From NCBI GenBank assembly GCA_031553225.1, contig JAVBLU010000019.1, positions 1-34,449 of the forward strand: a DNA stretch of 34,449 nucleotides, given 5' to 3'. The notes beneath the pieces were generated by a model. The model had not been told where the DNA came from. It saw only the letters and a list, made by a program, of their open reading frames with translations, and ran no database searches. The translations under genes and the position numbers were made by a program. This document shows positions 10,558 through 18,954 of this stretch, piece by piece (the first letter of the stretch is position 1; every line of letters begins with the position of its first letter). The DNA is from JAVBLU01 sp031553225. Lineage in GTDB: Bacteria > Bacillota > Clostridia > Christensenellales > UBA1750.

Positions 10558-11898
10558 TCACAGCTTCAGCTCGTCCTCGTACAGCCGCTTTTGCCCGGAA
10601 GGGACGCTCCTGGCCGGCAGGATGCGCGGCGGCGCCTCGCCGGCCTGCGTCATGCGGAGGATCAGGCGCTCCCGCAGCACTTCGTGCAGCCGCGCGTGCG
10701 ACTCGTATCCGATCAGGTTGTTCAGCTCGTGCGGGTCGGCGTGCAGGTCGTACAGCTCCGCTTCCTCATATTCCATAGCGCCTGCATCCTGCATGCCGGT
10801 TTTGTCCCTGGCGGTGACGATATACTTGAAGCGCGAGGTGCGCAGCGCCCGGCTGACGGAGGCCTCGCTGATCTGCACGAACATGTCCTCCGGCCAGGGG
10901 GCCCGCTTGTCGCGCACCAGGGGCAGGAAGGAGCGGCCCTGGAAGTGCGCCGGCACGGGCAGGCCGGCCGCATCAAGAAGCGTCGGCGGGATGTCCATCA
11001 GGCTGACCAGGCTGCGGATGCGCCCGCCGCCCTCAAACTCCGGGCCAACCCAAACGCCGGGGATGCGGATGGAGCTTTCGTGCCCGGAACGCTTGTACTC
11101 GGCGTTGCGGGTTTTGAAGTGGCAGCCGTGGTCGGTGAGGAAGGCGAGCACGGTGTCCTCCGCCAGATGCAGGCTCTTCAGCGCGTCGCGCAGGCGGCCG
11201 TACGCCTCATCCAGGCGCTTGACCATGCCGTAGTATCCGCCCAGATGACGGGCGGAGGTGCCGCCGAGAGCCTGCAGGTCGGGGGGCGTCCAGCGGCCGG
11301 CGTAGCGCTCCTCGTAGCCGTCAGGCGCCGGGTAACTGTCCAGATGATTCTGGAAATGCGGCTCGATGTAGGAGATGAACAGCAAAAACGGCTCCTGTTT
11401 GTGTGCGTCGACGTAGCGAATGGCCGCGTCCGTCACAGCGTCCACGCGGTAGCCGGGCAGGTCCACGCCGCGGCCCTGTTCGTCGTACAGGCGGGTGCGG
11501 TAGGCGTCGGAGGTGAACTCCAGCACGTTGGACGCCAGCCAGTCCTGGTAACCGCCGCGATGCTGCGGCAGCACCGGTTCTTCGCAGGCCAGGTGCCACT
11601 TGCCGATGTAGCCGGTGCGGTAGCCCGCCGCGGCAAAGCACCCCGCAAGCGTCACGCCGCCCTCGGGCAGGGGGCGGCCGTTTGTGTAGGTGCCGTTCGT
11701 TGTGGGGTACACGCCGCTTTGCAGCACGGCGCGCGCCGGGCCGCACACGGGCTGGCAGGTGAAGAAGTGGTGCAGATCCGTGCCGTCCGCAGCCGCGCGA
11801 TCTAGGTTGGGCGTTAGGTTCAGCGGGTTGCCATGGAAGCCGCAGGTGTCCCAGCGCTGCTGGTCGGTCATGAATACGATAACATTGGGCCTTGGCAT
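10558..11898 (-). CDS. Cys-type sulfatase (arylsulfatase family)
   Basis: A 446-residue enzyme of the alkaline-phosphatase/sulfatase superfamily that hydrolyses sulfate esters, here probably on a sugar. MPRPNVIVFMTDQQRWDT carries the metal-binding aspartate D12. TCQPVCGPARAVLQSGVYPT contains the maturation signature CxPxR, with C52 expected to be converted to formylglycine, followed by the usual SGVYPTTNGTY. GKWHLA (the K and H of the family) and FLTDHGCHF (D and H of the second metal site) are also present. No signal peptide, so probably cytoplasmic. The ATG has AAGGAGG at 11908-11914 on the complement. A Cys-type sulfatase in an anaerobe normally needs a radical SAM maturase; the radical SAM protein divergently encoded next door lacks the usual maturase N-terminal motif. 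The exact substrate is unknown. Confidence 0.93.
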   Translation of the reverse strand: MPRPNVIVFMTDQQRWDTCGFHGNPLNLTPNLDRAAADGTDLHHFFTCQPVCGPARAVLQSGVYPTTNGTYTNGRPLPEGGVTLAGCFAAAGYRTGYIGKWHLACEEPVLPQHRGGYQDWLASNVLEFTSDAYRTRLYDEQGRGVDLPGYRVDAVTDAAIRYVDAHKQEPFLLFISYIEPHFQNHLDSYPAPDGYEERYAGRWTPPDLQALGGTSARHLGGYYGMVKRLDEAYGRLRDALKSLHLAEDTVLAFLTDHGCHFKTRNAEYKRSGHESSIRIPGVWVGPEFEGGGRIRSLVSLMDIPPTLLDAAGLPVPAHFQGRSFLPLVRDKRAPWPEDMFVQISEASVSRALRTSRFKYIVTARDKTGMQDAGAMEYEEAELYDLHADPHELNNLIGYESHARLHEVLRERLILRMTQAGEAPPRILPARSVPSGQKRLYEDELKL

Positions 11899-12229
11899 TG
11901 CGGGCTCCCTCCTTGTGTCTTAATATGGCCACTATACCATATCGCCCGTCCGTGAGCCACCATCGATGCTGCCGGGGATGCGGCGCGCGCCGAAGAGCAT
12001 CCGTTTTACGCGCGGCGCAGGCGATGCCGCGCAAGGCGGACCGCCGCAGGCGCGGCCCCGCCGAAGCGGCCACGCCGCCGCCTGGGAGCCGCTTCCTGTG
12101 CGGTCCGCCTTGCGCAGTTCACGCCTAGTTGCGTGCTATCATTATCGTTTGCTTTTTATGGAAAATGAAGGCCCGGCTTGCCTGCGCGCCATGATTGTTG
12201 TACCATGGCGGGGAAGGGCGGGATGCAAC
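11899..12229. other. Divergent intergenic region between the sulfatase and radical SAM genes
   Basis: This 331-bp stretch holds the sulfatase ribosome binding site, a possible minus-strand -10 (TATAGT, 11931-11936) without a good -35, the inverted-repeat element described separately, and on the plus strand TTGCGT (12129-12134) with a T-rich -10-like segment (TTTTAT, 12154-12159). The plus frame of the radical SAM gene stays open through it, but the implied peptide is Arg/Ala/Pro-rich, starts without a ribosome binding site and crosses the perfect inverted repeat, so I take the region as non-coding. Confidence 0.6.
12029..12115. repeat. Perfect 16-bp inverted repeat enclosing two smaller hairpins
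   Basis: GCGCAAGGCGGACCGC at 12029-12044 is exactly complementary to 12100-12115. Inside the 55-nt interval are GGCG/CGCC (12049-12052 with 12059-12062) and the perfect 8-bp pair GAAGCGGC (12063-12070) with 12088-12095. Folded as RNA this is a three-way junction of 87 nt. There is no T-run directly after either arm, so it does not look like a simple terminator. Structured RNA, protein-binding site or relic of a small mobile repeat are all possible. I see no second copy in the window. Confidence 0.7.
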
Positions 12230-13222
12230 ATGGCGTCGATCGGTCGGCTTTCATCGGGGGGCCTCAACGTGACATACCGCTGCACGGCGGCGTGCGCTCA
12301 CTGTTTGCCGGCCAGCAGCCCCCGGCGGGAGGATGCCTACATGACGCCCGAGACGGCCGCGGCCGTGCTGACTGCGCTGAAGAAGCGCGGCGTATCCTCT
12401 TTGCATATCGGCGGGGGCGAGCCGTTTGTGCGCTTTGAGGCGCTGTGCGCGCTGCTGTCGGTCATGCGCGATTGCGGCGTCTTGGCGGACTATGTAGAGA
12501 CGAACGCCTGTTGGTGCAGCGGCGCACCCGCCGACAGGGAGAAGCTGTCGCGCCTTCGGGAGCTGGGCGCGCCGGCCGTCATGTTCTCGCTGTGCCCATA
12601 CCACGCGGCCTTTGTGCCGCTCGCGCGCGTCAAAAATGCCGTGCAGGCCGCGCAGGCGGTAGGCATCGATTATTTCGTGTACCAAACACAGTTTTCCGCC
12701 GAGGTGGCTGCGCTGGGCGACGAGACGGCCGTGCACCCGCTGAGCGAGTATGAAGCGCGCTTTCCAGGCGGTACCTCCGCGTTGCCCGCGCGTTTCGGCG
12801 TACGGCTTTGCGGCCGGGCGGCCCTGACGCACGCCCAACTTTGCGCCGTGCCGGCCAAGGAGTTGCTCACCCGCGCAAAACCATGCCCCGTGCTCTCGCG
12901 TACCGGGCATTTTCACGTGGACCTATACGGGTGTTTCGTACCCTCGGGCTGTAACGGCATCGCCATACCTGTGGCCGACATGGACGACGTGGGCGCGCGC
13001 CACCCGGCCACGTCGCTGCTGATGCGGGAGGGCATGCGCGCGCTCGTGGAAGCCGCGCGGAGCCTGGGCTTTGCGCCGGAGGCGGCCTATCCGGGCGCGT
13101 GCGCGCTGTGTCAGCACGCACGCGCCTACCTGGCGCTGCGCGCCCCGGACGACTGGCCCGACCTGCGGCCCCTGGACTTTTACCTTGAGCTATACCCGCA
13201 GGCCGCCCCGGAGAAGGCGTGA
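12230..13222 (+). CDS. Radical SAM protein of unknown substrate
   Basis: A 330-residue enzyme expected to bind a [4Fe-4S] cluster and S-adenosylmethionine. The N-terminal segment LSSGGLNVTYRCTAACAHC contains CxxxCxxC at C18, C22 and C25, and LHIGGGEPF is the SAM-binding GGE motif. Further cysteines late in the protein (in ACWC near 93-95, KPCPVL, LYGCFVPSGCNG and ACALCQH) could bind an auxiliary cluster. The ATG at 12230 is chosen because the recognisable domain begins directly after it and GGCGGGA lies about 6 nt upstream; ATGs at 12158 and 12191 are in frame but weaker. The gene is divergent from the sulfatase and convergent with the kinase that follows. It lacks the CxxxCxYCFY-type start of anaerobic sulfatase maturases, so I do not call it one. 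Peptide or small-molecule modification is equally possible. Confidence 0.85.
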   Translation: MASIGRLSSGGLNVTYRCTAACAHCLPASSPRREDAYMTPETAAAVLTALKKRGVSSLHIGGGEPFVRFEALCALLSVMRDCGVLADYVETNACWCSGAPADREKLSRLRELGAPAVMFSLCPYHAAFVPLARVKNAVQAAQAVGIDYFVYQTQFSAEVAALGDETAVHPLSEYEARFPGGTSALPARFGVRLCGRAALTHAQLCAVPAKELLTRAKPCPVLSRTGHFHVDLYGCFVPSGCNGIAIPVADMDDVGARHPATSLLMREGMRALVEAARSLGFAPEAAYPGACALCQHARAYLALRAPDDWPDLRPLDFYLELYPQAAPEKA

Positions 13223-13256
13223 CACATGCCGCCGGACGCGCTTGCGAACCGCCCGT

Positions 13257-14981
13257 CTATTGGGCTTCGTCGCGGAATGGCACGGCCGGGAAGCGAATAC
13301 GGATGGTGGTGCCCGCGCCCGCGGCGCTCTCGCAGAACATGGACACGTCCCTTTCAAACAGAAGGCGCGTGCGGTGCGCGATGTTCTCCAGCGCGTGCCC
13401 GGAAGACGGCGACGCCCCGCTCAGCGCCCGGCGCACGCGGCGGGCGCTTTCCCCGTCCATGCCCGCGCCGTCGTCGGAAACGGCGACCTCCACCTGGGGG
13501 CCGTGCAGCGCGCACGTAATGCGTATGTGGCCGCGCAGCGTCTCCTGTCCCTGTATGCCGTGCTTGATGGCGTTCTCCACGAGCGGCTGCAGCGTCAGCT
13601 TCATGATGGCTAGATCGAGGAGAGCGTCCTCCACCGCCACCTCGATTTCGATGGCGTCCTTAAAACGATGCTGCATGATCTGCACGTATACGCCCACGTG
13701 CTCCAGCTCGTCACGCAGAGGCACAACGCTGCGGCCGCGGTTGAGCGACAGGTAGAAGAAGCGCGCCAACAGCTTGACCATGCGCGAGATATCCTCCGCG
13801 CCATAGCGTTTGGCCATCCAATTGATATGGTCCAGCGTGTTGTATAAAAAGTGCGGGTTAATCTGCGCCTGCAGGGCCTGCAGCTCAAAAGCGCGCTTGC
13901 TCTTTTCCTTGTGCACCACCTCGGACAGCAGGGCTCGGTTGGCGGTGAGCATATCGTTCACCGAACGCGCAAGCACGGCGATCTCATCACCCGATTCCAC
14001 CGGCGCGAGCGCGTCCGAGTGGATGTCCACCTGCCGTACAAAGGCCGCGATGCGCTCGATGCGGCCGATGACGTCACGCGAGAGCAGAAAGCTGAAGAGC
14101 ACCGCCACGAGCAGCATCACCGCGGACACGGCCATGAGCGCGCCCAGGGTTTTTACGCTGCGCTGGCCAATCTCGGCAGGGGAGATGGCAGTGACGAGCG
14201 TCCACCCAAGCCCGCTTACCGGGCTGGTGATGGCCAGGCTGTCCCGCGCGAGCACGGGCGTTTCACCAAGCGCTTCCTCGCCCGAGGAGGAGAGCACCCG
14301 CCCGCCCTCGTCCAGCAGGCAAACCGGCCGGCCGATCTGCGCCTGCACGCTTTGCAGAAACTGGGAGAGCGTGTCCTCGGCGATGTCCACGCAGACGTAG
14401 CCCAGCTCCTCCTGCACGACGGAGTAGTCGATGAGCCGGCGCACGCGCGCGACAACCGCGCGGCCACCCTCGCCCGCGTCCGTGGTATAGGCCGCCCAGA
14501 TGCCGCCATTGTGTTCCTTGATGCGCCCGTACCACACCTCGCCGCGTGCGTCCGCAATGGAGAAGCAGGTGGAGCGCTGCCGCTCGTAGATTGCGCCGTT
14601 GGCGAAGTACAGCCGTATGCGCAGAACGTTGCGGTTTAGGCGCGCCGTCTCCACGGCCCGCTGGATGAGCTGGAAGTCCTCCAGCTGCTGGCGCATGCCG
14701 TAGCTGCCCGTATCGCGCAGGTAGATGTCGCGCAGCGATTGGCTGTAAGTGACCGATTTGGAGATTTCGTCCACGCCATCCGTAACGCCCTTGATGGTGG
14801 CGGCGGTCTGGTCGAGCACGCTCTGCAGCGAACTGGTCATCTCCGCGCGTACCACGGACGCGGCGGTGAAATACCATGCTATGCTCAGCGACAGCGCCAG
14901 GGCCACGATGACCCCCAGCGCGTTCATGAGCATCTTAGCCCGTATGCCTCTGGAGCGGTACCAGGCAGCGGCCGACAACAA
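13257..14981 (-). CDS. YesM-type sensor histidine kinase
   Basis: Membrane kinase of 574 residues and the likely partner of the regulator encoded just upstream. Membrane helix 1 is at about 19-42, an extracellular Cache-like sensor at about 43-275, helix 2 at about 279-300 and HAMP at about 301-355. The His_kinase domain contains QINPHFLYNTLDHINW with H377. The ATPase domain has LQPLVENAIKHG (464-475), VSDDGAGMDGES (501-512) and HALENIAHRTRLLF (529-542). The first codon is TTG at 14981, preceded by GGAG 8 nt away; an ATG at codon 16 lies just before the first membrane helix and is the alternative start. It lies 71 bp after the regulator stop and is the last gene of the transport operon. The order regulator then kinase is the reverse of the pair at 994-3905. 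Confidence 0.93.
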   Translation of the reverse strand: MLSAAAWYRSRGIRAKMLMNALGVIVALALSLSIAWYFTAASVVRAEMTSSLQSVLDQTAATIKGVTDGVDEISKSVTYSQSLRDIYLRDTGSYGMRQQLEDFQLIQRAVETARLNRNVLRIRLYFANGAIYERQRSTCFSIADARGEVWYGRIKEHNGGIWAAYTTDAGEGGRAVVARVRRLIDYSVVQEELGYVCVDIAEDTLSQFLQSVQAQIGRPVCLLDEGGRVLSSSGEEALGETPVLARDSLAITSPVSGLGWTLVTAISPAEIGQRSVKTLGALMAVSAVMLLVAVLFSFLLSRDVIGRIERIAAFVRQVDIHSDALAPVESGDEIAVLARSVNDMLTANRALLSEVVHKEKSKRAFELQALQAQINPHFLYNTLDHINWMAKRYGAEDISRMVKLLARFFYLSLNRGRSVVPLRDELEHVGVYVQIMQHRFKDAIEIEVAVEDALLDLAIMKLTLQPLVENAIKHGIQGQETLRGHIRITCALHGPQVEVAVSDDGAGMDGESARRVRRALSGASPSSGHALENIAHRTRLLFERDVSMFCESAAGAGTTIRIRFPAVPFRDEAQ

Positions 14982-15052
14982 AATATCTACTCCGTTCCGG
15001 CCGGCCGATCGGGCGTTTCCGCCGCCTTCGACCGGTTTTTATGCGGGCGGTG

Positions 15053-16666
15053 TCAGTTTGCGAGAGGCGGCTGCGCGCCCGGTTCGTACTGCGAAGGGTT
15101 TACGCCCACATGCTGCCGAAACAGCCGCCCGAAATACTTCGTGTCGGCGTAGCCCACCATTTGGGCCACCTCGTACAGCTTGTAGCGCTTGGTGAGCAGA
15201 AGCTCGCGCGCCTTGTTCAGCCGAACGCGCGTGAGGTATTCGTTGATTGTGTCGCCCGTCTCCTGTTTGAAGAGCATACACAGATAGGCGGGGGTGACGT
15301 ATACCTCGCCCGCCAGCTGTTTGATGGTCAAATCCTGGGCGTAGCGCGCCTCGATGGTGGCCTTCAGCTGCTGGGCAATGCTCATCCGCGCCTGGGAACG
15401 CCGCGCGAGCGACGCGCAGACCTCGCTGACGCGCTCGCGCAACAGCGCCTCCATATCGTCCACGGTTTGCATAAGCAGGATGGCGCGAATGTCCGCCACG
15501 ATGTCCGCGCGGCTCTCCAGGCGGTATGTTTCCCTGCACAGCGCGATCACGGGCAGGATGCTCAGGCACAGCGCGAGCACGCGGCTGTGGTCGGGCGCGC
15601 CCCGCCGCACTTCCTGGAATGCGCCGCGCAGCAGCTGCAGCGCGCGCGCATCGTCGCCCAGGCGCAGCGCGTCGGAAAAGGCTTGTCCCATCACTTCCAC
15701 GGGCGAGAGGGCCAGCTGTCCCTCCGCGCCTTGGCCCAGGTAGATGATCTGCCCGCGGCCCTTGTGCAGACGCATTTTGGCCGCACTGAGCGCGTGACGG
15801 TAGGATTCGTGCACGAGCGCCAGCCGCTCCACCCACAGCCCGACGCCCAGCGTCGCGCTGATGCCCAGGCGGCGGTTCACGGCGCGGTGGAGGCCGCGGC
15901 TCAGCTCGTCCACCTGCTGCTCCAGCCCCTCCTCGGATCCGGTGAGCCATACGAGCGCGGCGAAGCGGTCCTGTGCGTCCTCCAGCGCAAAACCGCCCGC
16001 CAAGGCGTCCACCACCTCCTGCATCACCGAGACGATGCCAAGGCTGATGGACTGCCACGCCTCGGGCGACAAGGAGGCGTAGGCCGTTTCAAAATCGTCC
16101 ACGAGCAACACGAAGGCCACCGCGCGCGCCCCGGCCATCGGCCCAATCTCGTAGAAGGCCAGCTGCGCGGGCAGGGTCTCCTCGTCCTGCGGCCCCAGAC
16201 GCAACAGCCGAAGCAGGAACCGTTCGCGCAGGGCAGGCATGCTGGAGCGCAGCTTTTCCTCGACAGCCAGGTTGAGCAGCAGGTTCGCCCGCTCGGCGCG
16301 TATGTCCGACGCGATGCGCTCTACGGCCGCCTGCAGCTCGCCCACGTCCACGGGCTTGAGAATGTAGTCCGCCACGTTGACGCGGATGGCGGACTTGAGG
16401 TAGTCTAACTCGCTGAAGCCGGAGACAAACACGATGCGCACGCTGCGGTTGAGGGCGCGCATGCGCTCGGATAGCGCGATGCCGTCCATCAGGGGCATCT
16501 TCACGTCGGTAATCAGAATGTCCACGGGCTGCTTTTGCGCCAGCGCCAGCGCTTCCGCGCCGTTCGCGGCCAGAGCGCACACACGGATGCCAAAGCGCGC
16601 CCAGTCGATGGACGCGGCCAGGCCCTCCCGGGTGATCTCCTCGTCGTCAACGATCATCAGCTCCAT
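15053..16666 (-). CDS. YesN-type response regulator with AraC output domain
   Basis: A 537-residue DNA-binding regulator, full family length. The receiver domain (about 1-120) has D7/D8 in IVDDEE, phospho-acceptor D54 in LITDVKMPLMDG and K104 in YILKPVDVGE. A long middle region (about 125-430) resembles the linker typical of YesN proteins. The C-terminal AraC domain (about 435-530) shows DLTIKQLAGEVYVTPAYLCM and LYEVAQMVGYADTKYFGRLF. Translation starts at the ATG at 16666, supported by GAAGGGG about 7 nt upstream and by the receiver domain starting there; the longer open frame reaches into the oxidoreductase gene and is not coding. It overlaps the 3' end of that gene by 10 nt, so it is translationally linked to the catabolic operon. 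It probably controls the transporter operon in response to the kinase that follows. Confidence 0.95.
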   Translation of the reverse strand: MELMIVDDEEITREGLAASIDWARFGIRVCALAANGAEALALAQKQPVDILITDVKMPLMDGIALSERMRALNRSVRIVFVSGFSELDYLKSAIRVNVADYILKPVDVGELQAAVERIASDIRAERANLLLNLAVEEKLRSSMPALRERFLLRLLRLGPQDEETLPAQLAFYEIGPMAGARAVAFVLLVDDFETAYASLSPEAWQSISLGIVSVMQEVVDALAGGFALEDAQDRFAALVWLTGSEEGLEQQVDELSRGLHRAVNRRLGISATLGVGLWVERLALVHESYRHALSAAKMRLHKGRGQIIYLGQGAEGQLALSPVEVMGQAFSDALRLGDDARALQLLRGAFQEVRRGAPDHSRVLALCLSILPVIALCRETYRLESRADIVADIRAILLMQTVDDMEALLRERVSEVCASLARRSQARMSIAQQLKATIEARYAQDLTIKQLAGEVYVTPAYLCMLFKQETGDTINEYLTRVRLNKARELLLTKRYKLYEVAQMVGYADTKYFGRLFRQHVGVNPSQYEPGAQPPLAN

Positions 16667-18954
16667 GGCTCGGCCCCTTCCCAAAGAGGAATAACTTGGT
16701 ACACGCGCGCCGTGCGCGCGCACGGGAAGCGCAGCTGCAGGCCGGATAGCGCGGCCGCCGGAAAGAGGACGTCCACGACGCGCTGGCAATTGCCGCGTAC
16801 CTGCCCAAGCTTATCGCCCGTGCCCGGGTCGCACACGTCGAAGGCCTCGGCGCAGGAAGGCGCGCGCCAGAAGCCCGGCATGCGGCCGTGCGCCAGGTGC
16901 AGGTCCGTGTCCAGCACGACGCGCACGCCAAGCAGCCGGCGGGGAGCGGGGAAGCGTAGGGTAAGCTGCTGCGCGCCCTCGGCGGACGGATCGGCGGCCC
17001 ACAGGTGCGGCATGTCGTCGGGGTGGTGCGATCCGTCCAGGGAGCACGCCGCGCCGTACGGGGCAGGGCAGGGCGCAACGTCGATGAGCTGGCAGCAGGC
17101 CGCGCGGGCCGGCTGGCACCAGCGGGAGAAAGCCGGGATATGCTTTTCCTGCTCGCTCAGCGCGCTCAGGTGGCCGTGCTGCGGCTGGCATCCGCCCGGA
17201 CAGTCGTAGCGGTACTGCGAGAGCGCGCCCACGGGCATGTTCTCCGCCTTGGCCCAGAATACCCCTTCGGCGGGGTAAAGGCAGAAGCGGTGCGCACGCC
17301 CGGCCGCGACGGGCGCATTCAGCGCAAAGGATACGTACCCGGAAAATCCGGCAGGCAACAGCGCTTCCGCGCGGCCCGCCACGAAGGGGACGTCCTCGTC
17401 CCAGATGCGCGCAAGCTCGTGCAGTTCGGCCTGTACCAGCGTATCACGCCCGGAGCGGTTCATCAAGTACGCCCGCACGCAATCCACCCGCCCGTGCGTT
17501 ACGGGGAACACCTGGCCGCGCGGGATGTCCAGCGGCGCCTCGCCCGCAGGGCCGTGCAAGCGCAGGAGCGCCTCGCTGCTCGCCTGGGCGGTGACGCCGT
17601 CAAGACCATAGTCGGTTTTCTTGCCCGGGATGCGTACATCGTCGCGCTGAAGGCGGCGACGAATGGCGTTGACGTGCTCCGCCTGCACCGTCTCCCGGGG
17701 TGAAAGGCCGCGCTGCAGCGCATAGGCCGCGGCCGTACCCACGGCCTGGCCGGTCTGAGCGAGCGTACCCTGGATGCGCACCGAGCACAGGGCCACATGA
17801 CTGACGCTCATGCACCGTCCGGCCATCCACAGATTTTGTACATTAATGCTGTGCAGCGCGCGCAGGGGAATGCCGTAAGGGACCACCTGCGCGTAGTGCT
17901 TGTAGTGGGCGTCCAGATTGGCCAATTCGGGCGGCTGAGCGGGGCTTAGGATGCCGCCGGGGATGTGCTCGTCCAGGAACCACCCGCCCGCGCACACCGC
18001 GTCCGCAAAGTCGCCCCCTTCGCGGATGTCGCGCTCGGTCAGCGTTGCCTCGCCCACAAGGCGGCGGCTTTCGCGCTTGCCGGGCAGGGCGCTCACCCAC
18101 TCAAGCGCCAGCGTGCGCGCGTTGTCCCTGTCCGGCGCGCGGTTCTTCACAAAGTCCCAAACGCCCAACACGCGCCGCAGAAGCTCATGGCGCAGGGCGT
18201 CGAAGTCGTCAATCTGGTGATAAGGCGCCCCCATCTCCATCCACCAAAACCCGTCAAAGCGGGGCTCTCCGGGCGGGACGGCCACAGAGCGCAGCAGCCC
18301 GATCTCCTCCGCCCGCTCGTAGCGCACGGCCCAGACGGGCGCGGTGAAGGGCGCGTTTCGGCCGATATCGCGCGCCATGAGCGCGACGGTCGCGCCCATG
18401 GTCACCTCGTCGGCCTGCGCGGGCGCGAGGTTTTCGCCAAATTGCGCGCGCGCCTCGCGGCCGTAGCGGAAGGCAGCGCCCGCCAGAAAGCCCAGCTCGC
18501 CGTCGCCCGTGCAGTCGGCAAACTGTCTCGCTTCCACGCACAGGGGCGGCTGCCCCGCGCGCACCGCGCGCACGCGCAGGATGCGGCCGTCCTCCACGTC
18601 CGCGCCGCACACGCGGGCGCTTAGAAACAGGGCGACGTTCGGTTCCCGCGTGACGGCGTCATACAGGCACAGGTCGTAGCGGCTGTTCGCTCGGCCCGCG
18701 TCGCACAGCGATTCGTGGTTGCCGGCGCGGTCGGCCAGCAGCAGTTCCTCCACGATGCCGGTCTCCATCATGAAGGCGTTGTACTTGGCGGCGCTGTCCG
18801 GCCCCACCCCGATCTCGCTGGAGGAATTGCCCCCCAGCACCGGCCGGTCGGTGAGCAGCGCCACCCTCGCGCCGCAGCGGGCGGCGGCCAGCGCGGCGCA
18901 CACGCCCGCCAGCCCGCCCCCCGCCACGGCGAAGTCCACGCGCACGTCCGTCAT
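16657..18954 (-). CDS. FAD-dependent oxidoreductase with C-terminal beta-sandwich-like module
   Basis: A 765-residue flavoprotein of the FAD_oxidored type. The dinucleotide-binding motif VDFAVAGGGLAGVCAALAAA is at about 6-25, followed by GGNSSSEIG, and ADCTGDGELGFLAGA is the second FAD-contact motif. After about residue 560 the sequence changes to a beta-rich region (HRFCLYPAEGVFWAKAEN, QLTLRFPAPRRLLGVRVVLD) that may be a carbohydrate-binding or discoidin-like module; this assignment is inferred. The ATG at 18954 overlaps the upstream oxidoreductase stop (ATGA), so the two flavoproteins are translationally coupled. No Shine-Dalgarno or signal peptide is obvious. The 3' end overlaps the regulator gene. 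The physiological substrate is unknown; a polyol or sugar-derived compound is likely from context. Confidence 0.88.
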   Translation of the reverse strand: MTDVRVDFAVAGGGLAGVCAALAAARCGARVALLTDRPVLGGNSSSEIGVGPDSAAKYNAFMMETGIVEELLLADRAGNHESLCDAGRANSRYDLCLYDAVTREPNVALFLSARVCGADVEDGRILRVRAVRAGQPPLCVEARQFADCTGDGELGFLAGAAFRYGREARAQFGENLAPAQADEVTMGATVALMARDIGRNAPFTAPVWAVRYERAEEIGLLRSVAVPPGEPRFDGFWWMEMGAPYHQIDDFDALRHELLRRVLGVWDFVKNRAPDRDNARTLALEWVSALPGKRESRRLVGEATLTERDIREGGDFADAVCAGGWFLDEHIPGGILSPAQPPELANLDAHYKHYAQVVPYGIPLRALHSINVQNLWMAGRCMSVSHVALCSVRIQGTLAQTGQAVGTAAAYALQRGLSPRETVQAEHVNAIRRRLQRDDVRIPGKKTDYGLDGVTAQASSEALLRLHGPAGEAPLDIPRGQVFPVTHGRVDCVRAYLMNRSGRDTLVQAELHELARIWDEDVPFVAGRAEALLPAGFSGYVSFALNAPVAAGRAHRFCLYPAEGVFWAKAENMPVGALSQYRYDCPGGCQPQHGHLSALSEQEKHIPAFSRWCQPARAACCQLIDVAPCPAPYGAACSLDGSHHPDDMPHLWAADPSAEGAQQLTLRFPAPRRLLGVRVVLDTDLHLAHGRMPGFWRAPSCAEAFDVCDPGTGDKLGQVRGNCQRVVDVLFPAAALSGLQLRFPCARTARVYQVIPLWEGAEPWS

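Noticed and set aside
11966..12229. N-terminal extension of the radical SAM protein
   Set aside because: The frame is open, but the peptide is low complexity, has no ribosome binding site and runs through the perfect inverted repeat; the enzyme domain starts right after the ATG at 12230.
12230..13222. Calling the radical SAM protein an anaerobic sulfatase maturase
   Set aside because: Proximity to the sulfatase is suggestive, but the N-terminal cluster motif and cysteine spacing do not match that family.
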